Assembly (NCBI GenBank): GCA_030599515.1
Contig: JAUVNV010000133.1
Location: 1 to 7,053 of the forward strand
Direction of reading: 5' to 3'
DNA from: Acidimicrobiia bacterium
Lineage (GTDB): Bacteria > Actinomycetota > Acidimicrobiia > Spongiisociales > UBA5794
DNA: 7,053 bases
The translations under genes were made by a program, and so were the position numbers. The notes beneath the pieces were generated by a model. It was not told the DNA's origin and made no database searches. It worked only from the letters and a program-made list of their open reading frames with translations. Below, one piece after another: positions 1-5,800 of the stretch. Numbering within the stretch: the first letter of the stretch is position 1; each line of letters opens with the position of its first letter.

Positions 1-395
1 AGTCCCTCGACTTCGACGTCGTGATCGCTGTTCCCTCGATGATGTCCGTCGTCGGGAAGCTCGGGCCGGTCCTCGGACCACGCGGTCTGATGCCGAACCC
101 GAAGAGCGGCACGGTCACTCAGGATGTTGGCAAGACCGTTATAGCCTTCAAGTCGGGTCGTGTGGAGTATCGAAACGACCGATACGTCAACGTGCACTTC
201 CCCATCGGCAGGGTCTCCTTCGAAGTCGAGACACTCCTCGAGAATCTCGCCGTGGCCGCCGACGAGATCATTCGCTCGCGTCCCGCAACGACGAAGGGCA
301 AGTTCGTTCTCAGCGCAACGGTGTCTTCGACGATGGGTCCCGGCGTCAAGATCGACTACGGCCTCCTAGAAGACGTCGTCAAAGAAAGCCGGTAG
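1..395 (+). CDS. rplA: 50S ribosomal protein L1 (C-terminal part, 5' end outside window)
   Basis: Ribosomal protein L1 binds 23S rRNA at the mobile L1 stalk of the large subunit and helps release deacylated tRNA from the E site; in many bacteria it also represses its own mRNA. The reading frame is open from base 3 to a TAG at 393-395, giving about 130 visible residues of a family usually near 230, so roughly 100 N-terminal residues lie to the left. Visible residues 24-34 read LGPRGLMPNPK, the L1 signature, followed by SGTVT. Later come a VHFPIGRVSF stretch and, near the end, STMGPGVKIDY, both standard for the L1 C-terminal lobe. The internal GTG at 21 is not a real start because homology continues upstream of it. 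The gene is followed not by rplJ/rplL but by a hairpin and an opposite-strand gene. The identity is secure; only the 5' end is unknown. Confidence 0.97.
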   Translation, partial: SLDFDVVIAVPSMMSVVGKLGPVLGPRGLMPNPKSGTVTQDVGKTVIAFKSGRVEYRNDRYVNVHFPIGRVSFEVETLLENLAVAADEIIRSRPATTKGKFVLSATVSSTMGPGVKIDYGLLEDVVKESR

Positions 396-400
396 AGAGA

Positions 401-469
401 GGCCACGGGCCACAGGCTACGGGCCACAGGTCCAGTCTTCCTGTTGCCTGTCACCTGTTGCCTGTCACC
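401..469. terminator. Long imperfect hairpin of 14-nt (2 x 7) tandem repeats between convergent genes; candidate bidirectional terminator
   Basis: The left arm contains ACGGGCCACAGG twice at a 14-nt period (405-416 and 419-430). The right arm contains CCTGTTGCCTGTCA twice in perfect tandem (440-453 and 454-467). The arms pair across a 9-nt loop (431-439). Over 405-430 against 440-465 I count 20 Watson-Crick pairs, two G-U pairs and four mismatches. Each 14-mer splits further into two related 7-mers, for example CCTGTTG and CCTGTCA. The element fills the gap between the rplA stop and the DUF2461 stop. Its position and stem suggest a terminator acting in both directions, but there is no clear T-run on either side, so intrinsic termination is inferred rather than shown. 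It might instead protect mRNA 3' ends. Confidence 0.6.
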
Positions 470-480
470 CGTCCCCTTCC

Positions 481-1173
481 CTAGAACGGCAACCCCAGGG
501 ACCTGGTCAGGAACTCCACGTATCCGGCCGCGTTCCGGCTCATCTGGGCGTACTGCTCGAGGAAGTCCGGAGCGGTTGCGGTCTTCCTCGAGAGCCTTCC
601 GGTCGCGATGAAGTCCTTGCGCTTCAGGTCTTCGACAAGCGGGTGATCGGATGGGAATCCGCGCGGCGGGCGCTTCAGCGCCTCCCCTTCGAGCGCGTAG
701 GTCGAGGCGAAGTCGGGATCGTTCACCGCCCCCAGCCAGTCCTTGGATCGATCGACGATCGCCTCGCGGATCGCGAGAGCCGACCGACCGTCGGGTCGCC
801 AGATGCCGACGCCGGCGAAGCTTCCGGCCGGATCGAGATGGAGGTAGAACCCGGGAGCGTGGACGTCTTTCGCCGCTTCGTGTCGGAATTGAATCCCAAG
901 ATGCGTCTTGTACGGCGTCTTGTCCTTCGAGAATCGCATGTCCCGGTAGATGCGGAACAGAGATCCGCCGACGGTCCGATCGTCGGCGACGAAGTGCGGG
1001 CTGATCTCATGGAGGTATGGCTCGAAGTCCCGGATGAACTGGAGGCCGGCGTCTTTGACGTACTCCTCGTAACGGTCCTTGTGATCGGCGAACCACTGTC
1101 GATCGTTGTTCTCGGCGAGACCATTCAAGTAGGTGAAGAGCGCCGGACGGAATGAGCGGGTTGGTGATGCCAT
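481..1173 (-). CDS. DUF2461 family protein
   Basis: A 230-residue protein matching the DUF2461 (TIGR02453) family in length and motifs. Its biochemical function is not established to my knowledge. Family-typical blocks are the N-terminal NNDRQWFADHKDRYE (residues 22-36), the central FRIYRDMRFSKDKTPYKTH (73-91), the GFYLHLDP strand (108-115), GVGIWRPDG (121-129) and the KRPPRGFPSDHP block (167-178). No signal peptide or membrane segment is seen, so it is probably cytosolic. The ATG at 1173 is preferred because conserved sequence begins within a few residues of it; there is no strong Shine-Dalgarno sequence. It lies 53 nt downstream of the DUF190 stop on the same strand, so it may be read from the crcB operon, but that short gap could also hold its own promoter. 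The repeat hairpin at 401-469 lies just past its stop. Family assignment is firm; role unknown. Confidence 0.92.
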   Translation of the reverse strand: MASPTRSFRPALFTYLNGLAENNDRQWFADHKDRYEEYVKDAGLQFIRDFEPYLHEISPHFVADDRTVGGSLFRIYRDMRFSKDKTPYKTHLGIQFRHEAAKDVHAPGFYLHLDPAGSFAGVGIWRPDGRSALAIREAIVDRSKDWLGAVNDPDFASTYALEGEALKRPPRGFPSDHPLVEDLKRKDFIATGRLSRKTATAPDFLEQYAQMSRNAAGYVEFLTRSLGLPF

Positions 1174-1226
1174 GGCAACAACCTATCAACAGGTGTAACC
1201 GGATGGAAGAGCCTTGATCGCCCGGA

Positions 1227-1562
1227 TCAGTCAGATGACCCGGGCATGTGGATGTCGATCTCCTGTGTGGTGATCAAACCGTCCCCGACGAGTTCCTGGA
1301 TCACGGGCAGAACGGCGTCGATCTTCTCCGCGGTGTCGACGGCCTCGATGACCATGGGGAGGTCCTCGCACAGACGGAGAACGTGCGTTGTGTGAAGGAC
1401 AGCCGAACCGCCGTATCCGGCTACACCGCGAAGGACGGTCGCACCGGAAATCGCTGCGGCCCGCAGAGCGTCGACGACGGCTTCGGCAAGTGGAAGACCG
1501 CCCCTGCGGTCACCCTCGCAGATGAAGATCCGCAGCAACCGGCCTTCGGTGACGCCGTCCAT
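1227..1562 (-). CDS. DUF190 family PII-like protein, CrcB-associated
   Basis: A 111-residue protein of the DUF190 family, small proteins with a PII/GlnB-like ferredoxin fold that often sit beside crcB and are suspected of regulating fluoride export. Visible signatures are RLLRIFICEGDR (residues 8-19), the G-A-T-V-L-R-G-V-A-G-Y-G core (40-51), EDLPMVIEAVD (66-76), EKIDAVLPVIQELV (79-92) and a closing GLITTQEIDI strand (95-104). No membrane segment is present, so a cytosolic, probably trimeric, protein is expected by analogy with PII. The start at 1562 is chosen because AGGA lies 8 nt upstream. The alternative ATGs at 1571 and 1607 have no usable ribosome site and would add non-conserved residues. 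It follows crcB copy B by 66 nt on the same strand, so co-transcription is likely. What ligand it binds cannot be told from sequence. Confidence 0.9.
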   Translation of the reverse strand: MDGVTEGRLLRIFICEGDRRGGLPLAEAVVDALRAAAISGATVLRGVAGYGGSAVLHTTHVLRLCEDLPMVIEAVDTAEKIDAVLPVIQELVGDGLITTQEIDIHMPGSSD

Positions 1563-1570
1563 GCACCTCA

Positions 1571-1574
1571 TCCT
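1571..1574 (-). promoter_or_regulatory. Shine-Dalgarno site of the DUF190 gene
   Basis: On the minus strand this reads AGGA, ending 8 nt before the ATG at 1562. It decides that start over the in-frame ATGs at 1571 and 1607, neither of which has a purine-rich site at a workable distance. Confidence 0.5.
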
Positions 1575-1628
1575 AGGTCGCTGCAAGACACGTCGCTGAG
1601 GTGTCATGTCGGACTGCTCGCGACGCTC

Positions 1629-2006
1629 TCACACCCATCCCCCAAGGACGAACCCGATCCACACGGCTACAACGCCGGTGGCCATGGGAACAGCGACATT
1701 CTCGCCCGCCCTCCGGATACCGCTCCGTCCGCCCGATTCGGTGGCGAGCACCGTCTCGACCATCCACGTCGAGAACGTCGTATAGCCGCCCAGGAACCCG
1801 ACCCCTCCCGCGAACAGAGCAACATCGATCACGGGCCGCCCTGCAGTGATACCAAGCAGCAGTCCTGCCGCGAACGCACCCGTGAGGTTCACGACGAGCG
1901 TGCCCACAGGGAACGTCGTCCGCCATCGGCGTTGCACGATTCCGGATACCCCGTATCGGGCGAGCGCACCGAGCGCCCCCATGCCACCGACGAGCAGCCA
2001 GGTCAT
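1629..2006 (-). CDS. crcB: Fluoride channel CrcB/Fluc, copy B
   Basis: A 125-residue, four-helix membrane protein of the CrcB/Fluc family, which exports fluoride through a dimeric channel. Approximate helices are at residues 3-24, 33-55, 62-90 and 103-124. Conserved features are the N-terminal GGMGALGALARY (7-18), the pore Asn in VVNLTGAF (Asn40), and GFLGGYTTFST (70-80) in the broken third helix. The second aromatic of the Phe box, usually Phe three residues after the first, is Trp81 here, whereas copy A keeps Phe. The ATG at 2006 overlaps the TGA of copy A as ATGA, and GGAGG lies 6 nt upstream, so the start is well supported and translational coupling is likely. The tandem, non-identical pair points to a heterodimeric channel rather than a dual-topology homodimer; that is inference from the family. 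Length is normal and nothing looks broken. Confidence 0.95.
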   Translation of the reverse strand: MTWLLVGGMGALGALARYGVSGIVQRRWRTTFPVGTLVVNLTGAFAAGLLLGITAGRPVIDVALFAGGVGFLGGYTTFSTWMVETVLATESGGRSGIRRAGENVAVPMATGVVAVWIGFVLGGWV

Positions 2007-2386
2007 CGGGGCCCTCCGGTCCGGATCCCGATCAGCGCGGCTGCGAAGCCAAGACCGATCATGCCGATCGGGTACACGACGGCAAGCCAGAGATCCCCGG
2101 TCCGGACCAGTACGAACACTTCGGCAGAAAACAGCGAGAAGGTGGTGAACGCACCCAGTACTCCGACGCCCGCGAACGGGATCACGAGTGGAGACGAGCG
2201 GGATTGCCCGGTGTGCCATGCGATAAGGAAACCGAGGAGCAGCGATCCCGTCACGTTGACGACGAGCGTCGCCCAGAGAGGATCGAATCCGCTCGCTACA
2301 ACGATTTCACCCGTCACACCGCGCAGCACCGCACCGATCGCGCCGCCGGCAGCCACTGCGAACCGGCGGCGGTTGGTGATCGACAT
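2003..2386 (-). CDS. crcB: Fluoride channel CrcB/Fluc, copy A
   Basis: A 127-residue CrcB/Fluc subunit and the first gene of the fluoride cassette. Helices lie at about residues 10-31, 37-59, 66-95 and 100-122. Motifs are AGGAIGAVLRG (13-23), the pore Asn in VVNVTGSLLLG (Asn44), and GVLGAFTTFSLFSAE (75-89), which has both Phe-box phenylalanines, Phe83 and Phe86. The C-terminus ends in IRTGGPR, within which the ribosome site and start of copy B are embedded; the two genes overlap by 4 nt. The ATG at 2386 is chosen because family homology starts about ten residues later. A GTG at 2431 would add 15 residues unlike the family and is only weakly excluded, since neither start has a good Shine-Dalgarno sequence. 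The low identity to copy B shows an old duplication or paired inheritance rather than a recent copy. Confidence 0.94.
   Translation of the reverse strand: MSITNRRRFAVAAGGAIGAVLRGVTGEIVVASGFDPLWATLVVNVTGSLLLGFLIAWHTGQSRSSPLVIPFAGVGVLGAFTTFSLFSAEVFVLVRTGDLWLAVVYPIGMIGLGFAAALIGIRTGGPR
2013..2017 (-). promoter_or_regulatory. Shine-Dalgarno site of crcB copy B, inside copy A
   Basis: On the minus strand this is GGAGG, 6 nt before the ATG at 2006. It lies within the last codons of copy A, so ribosomes finishing copy A can restart on copy B. This would keep the two channel subunits near a 1:1 ratio. Confidence 0.65.
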
Positions 2387-2501
2387 CGAGGTACGCGGCA
2401 GATCGGTCACGGAGAGCAGCGACGGTACCACCCAAATACCCGATCCCCGCGACTTCGGTTCCTACGATGCGGGAACACCAGCGACCCCCAGGGAGGGAAC
2501 C
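2387..2501. promoter_or_regulatory. Divergent intergenic region carrying promoters for the crcB cassette and the DUF4282 gene
   Basis: This 115-bp gap separates two divergently transcribed genes, so it should hold both promoters. On the + strand TACGAT (2463-2468) fits a -10 element and would give a leader of roughly 30 nt for the DUF4282 gene; no good -35 is seen. The strong ribosome site GGAGG of that gene is at 2492-2496, 5 nt from its ATG. On the minus strand the only -10-like word is TATTTG (complement of 2433-2438), which is weak but would place the transcript start downstream of the GTG at 2431 and so favour the ATG at 2386. I looked for a fluoride riboswitch here and could not support one. 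Confidence 0.35.
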
Positions 2502-2783
2502 ATGGAAGAAAAGGCCACTTTGGCAGACATCTTCGACTTCAGTTTCACGAAGTTCGTCACACCGATCGTCGTCAAGATCGCATTCATCGTCATGATGGTA
2601 TTCGCCGGACTCATGTGGCTTGCCATCATCTTCGGCGGATTCGCCGACGGGTTCTGGAGCGGAATCGGCGCCATCATCTTCGGTGGGCTCGCATTCCTGA
2701 TGCTCGTCTTGATGTACCGCATCATGTTCGAGCTCGTGATGGTGATCTTCGCCATCAAGAAGAACACCGACCGCATCTCGTAG
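2502..2783 (+). CDS. DUF4282 family small membrane protein
   Basis: A 93-residue protein resembling the DUF4282 family, whose function is unknown. The family pattern is visible: a short cytosolic lead, then an L-x-D-I-F-D-F-S-F-T-K-F-V-T block (residues 7-20), a first long hydrophobic helix (about 22-47), a glycine-rich turn (45-55), a second hydrophobic stretch (about 55-72), the Y-R-I-M-F-E-L segment (72-78) and a final helix ending in charged KKNTDR (86-91). It should be an inner-membrane protein with two or three helices. The start is fixed by GGAGG 5 nt upstream of the ATG. The same frame is open far upstream to 1248, but that part is only the antisense of crcB/DUF190 and is not coding. 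It stands alone, divergent from the fluoride cassette and convergent with the oxidoreductase gene, and its stop codon overlaps the first unit of the following hairpin. Confidence 0.85.
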   Translation: MEEKATLADIFDFSFTKFVTPIVVKIAFIVMMVFAGLMWLAIIFGGFADGFWSGIGAIIFGGLAFLMLVLMYRIMFELVMVIFAIKKNTDRIS

Positions 2784-2851
2784 CAAGGAGCAAGTAGCAG
2801 GACCAAAGCGGGTCTTGGGTCCTGCTACTTGCTACCGCTACCGACTACCGG
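2782..2851. terminator. Hairpin of 7-nt tandem repeats between convergent genes; candidate bidirectional terminator
   Basis: A perfect 15-bp inverted repeat, GCAAGTAGCAGGACC (2790-2804) with its complement at 2818-2832, encloses a 13-nt loop; one more A-T pair extends it outward. Both arms are built from 7-nt units. The left arm reads AGCAAGG, AGCAAGT, AGCAGGA from 2782. The right side from 2810 reads GGGTCTT, GGGTCCT, GCTACTT, GCTACCG, CTACCGA, CTACCGG. The element begins inside the TAG of the DUF4282 gene and ends about 20 nt before the oxidoreductase stop. The position and stem argue for a terminator used from both sides, but there is no T-run on either flank, so the mode of action is inferred. 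Confidence 0.65.
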
Positions 2852-2871
2852 GCACGAAGTGCCCTCCGCGG

Positions 2872-5800
2872 TCAGTCGAGCTCTACCCCGGCTGCGGTCA
2901 ACTCTTCGCGCATCCCATCAGCCGCAACCGAACGGGCTTCATCCGGCCCGAACTCTCCGGCCTCGAGCGTCTTTCGAACGTTCTTCTGCGCCTCGTAGTC
3001 GACGTTGGTGATTCCGGCACGGCTTTGGAGCATTCTCCAGGAGCGGCGCCGCTCGACGCAGAACAGGACCATCATCCGGGAGAGGAGGAGCGTCCGAACG
3101 TTCCCTTCGTCGTCCTCCGACTCGATCGTCACACCGAAGTCCGGAACGAACGCCATGTGCTCCGAGTCGAAGACGTTGCGCTGGATGACGTCGAACTGAC
3201 TGACCACGTTCAGGACCTGCTCCAGCGGAACCGTCCCGTCGAGATCCTTCGCCGTCCTGAAGTGTCGTCGGAAACGAGCCTCGGTCGTCGCATAGTGCGC
3301 CACCGTGTAGGCGAACTTCCGACGGGTCTTCTTCGACACCATCTGGTACCAATCACGATCGGGGTTGGGGTTCCCCGCCAGGCTCACGATCTCGGAGTAC
3401 ATCTCGCCCTTCGTGGGATCGAAGATGAACTGCGGTACGCTGCGCGAGTCACGGACACGAATCGCTTGCACCGTCGAGACGTCGTCAGCGATCCCGTGCT
3501 CGGGCTGGCATGACGTGAAGGTCTGGAAGAACGCCGTGCCCCGGTAGTCGAGGCCCTCGAGGATCGCCTTGTAGAACTGGGCGACGTTCGCCATCGACAC
3601 CTGTGCGATGTACGGCGATCCGTGACCACTCATGAACGACTCGGCAACGCCCTTCTTCTCCGTCAGCTTGCCCTCGCTTGCGATCCCGAACTGGTTCATG
3701 TCACCGCCGCCGGGCATCGGCGTCGAATCGGAGTTCTGCCCGCCGGTGTTCGAGTACACCTGGGTGTCCAGCAGGAGGACCTTGACATTCGGCCGGTTCT
3801 GGAGAACGACCTTCGAGGCGTTCTGATAACCGATGTCACCCATGCCGCCGTCGCCACCGACCGCCCACGCCTTCGGGAGTTCCCGGATCTCGCGGTCGGT
3901 CATCTGAGCGTCGGTCATGTGCGTCAGCTGGAAGTAGTCCTTCTCAACCATCGGAGCGGCGCCCTCGTCGAGAAGCCGGTCCGCCAGGCGCTCGGGGACT
4001 ACCGACCTTCGAGCGTGGTCGAGAATGAAGCCCTCCCCCATCAGCCACGACACGGTGACGCCGTCCTGGAACAGCGAATTCATCCACGGATACGGATGCG
4101 GGTTGTTCGGTGGTGTCGACCCGTAGACGGTGTTACACCCGGTGTGAGCGCCCATCGCCATGACCGACATGCCGCTGGGGATCGTCCCATCGATCGCCTG
4201 GAGGTCGCGATGGTTGAACGCATCCTGCCGCAGTGTGACGGCGAGCGCGTCCACGATCTCGGCATCACTGATCTCGCCGTGCTCGGCGAGTCGAGCGTCC
4301 GTGTCGGCATCGGTGTCTCCACCGAGCTCCATGAGGATGTGAGCCACCGACCGCTTCAGGTATGCGTAACCCCCCGGCTCCTCGTCCATCATCATCCCGA
4401 GGAGCTCGGCGCCTTTTGATGCAAGGCGATCTGCCTTCTCATCGAGTCGGTCCGCCCTTGCGTGATAGAGCGGTCGCATGTACGCCTCGGTAATCGAGGC
4501 GATGGAGTGCAGCACGCTCTTCTCCCCACAACCGGCGCATGCGCCGTCGCCGGAAACGAGCGCCTCATAGTCGTGGCGGATCATCAGGTGGTTCTTCAGC
4601 TGGGCGGCGTGCGATCCCATCGGGTCGTCCGGGTTGAACCGACCGAGGTACTTGTTCGGCGTCTCGGGCAACAGGTCGAGGAAGTTGATGCCGGACTGGT
4701 GTTCGGCGAGTTCCAACTCGGTCTCGGGCACCATGATCAGCGCTTCGTGCTCGCCACATTCGACGACGCACTCGCCGCATCCCTTGCATCGATCGGAGAC
4801 CATGATCGCGAAGAGACCGCCTTGACCTTCCTCGCGGCGCTCGAGTGTCCGGAAGATCGGCGGCGTTTTGGCAAAGGCGAGCGGTACGCGATCGAAGACC
4901 TCCATGAACTCGGAGCGCGCCGTTTCATCGATGTCGAGGGCGGCCACCTCGTCGACGAGGACGTCACGGAAAGTGATCTCCTCTTTCGCCGTCGTGATGT
5001 CCATCATCTTGGTGCGGAGCCTGGTCTCGAGGCCGTCGAGTTCGGCAAGAAGGGTGAGTCTGGCGGCAGGGTTCGCGACGTAGCCGTTTGCAGCCGTGCG
5101 CAAGATCGTACCGATGTCCTGGGCAGTGTTCGGCAGGGCCGTATCAGGACAGGCGACGATGCAGTCCATGCACTGGGTGCACTTGTCGGCGAGCCAGATC
5201 GGTACCTCTCGTCGGGCGACGTACTTCGACGCATCCCGTCCGGTGCCGGCTGCCATGACACTCACTGACGCGAGGGGCGACGCCGGCTGGTTGTAGCCGA
5301 GCCCTGCTTTGAATTCTGCGTCGAACGCACCAACACTCTTGATGGGGATGCGCACCGGCTGCTCCGGCGAGGGAACCGTCTCTGGAACCTCGACGGCACA
5401 CGTGCCACACGTTTCGAGTGCAGGCGACCGCATCGAGGAACGATCGGGAGCATCGACCGGGCCGTACGGGATCTCGCGAATGCGGGCACGGCCTTCCATC
5501 ATCACCGTCATGTTCGACTCAACGACGGCGTCGCCGAAGCGCCCGAACTTCTTGTCGTACTGAGCGCGGACGATCTCGCGGAATCGCTCCGTCGTCACGC
5601 CGTACTCCTCGAGGAAGTTGGAGACCCCGAAGAATGCACCGAGGAACGCATTCCCCTGCATGCGGAGTTGCAGATCTGGGCGAGAAGTCGCCTCCCGAGC
5701 GATCTCGAAGCCGGGCAGGGTGAAGATGCGGATGTTCTTGTCGATGATCTCCTGGCGATACCGGCGAGGAATCCGCTGCCACACGAGTTCTGGATCCTCG

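Noticed and set aside
401..469. CRISPR-like repeat array
   Set aside because: The repeats are 7 to 14 nt, directly tandem with no unique spacers, occur only twice per arm, and the two arms are complementary; this is a hairpin, not an array.
643..1155. + strand open frame of 170 codons opposite the DUF2461 gene
   Set aside because: It is the shadow of a well-conserved DUF2461 gene in GC-rich DNA; it has no recognisable motifs and no promoter or ribosome-site support.
1563..1607. Longer DUF190 start at the ATG ending at 1607
   Set aside because: It adds an Arg-rich, non-conserved lead and lacks a Shine-Dalgarno site, whereas the ATG at 1562 has AGGA at 8 nt.
2387..2431. N-terminal extension of crcB copy A from a GTG at 2431
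   Set aside because: The extra 15 residues do not resemble the usual CrcB N-terminus, there is no good ribosome site, and a weak -10-like word lies just upstream of the GTG, which would put transcription start inside the extension.
1248..2501. Long + strand open frame running into the DUF4282 gene, suggesting a 511-residue protein
   Set aside because: The upstream part is antisense to the DUF190 gene and both crcB genes, all of which have clear family motifs. Its translation is low-complexity and Pro/Arg/Thr-rich without family resemblance. Only the part from the ATG at 2502, with its own ribosome site, is coding.
2387..2501. Possible fluoride (crcB) riboswitch on the minus strand upstream of crcB copy A
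   Set aside because: Fragments such as TGGTGTTCCC and GGAACCG recall the conserved core, but GAUGG is not matched, the spacing between the blocks is too long, and the closing conserved segment is missing. A covariance search with Rfam RF01734 would settle it; a significant hit would reverse this call.
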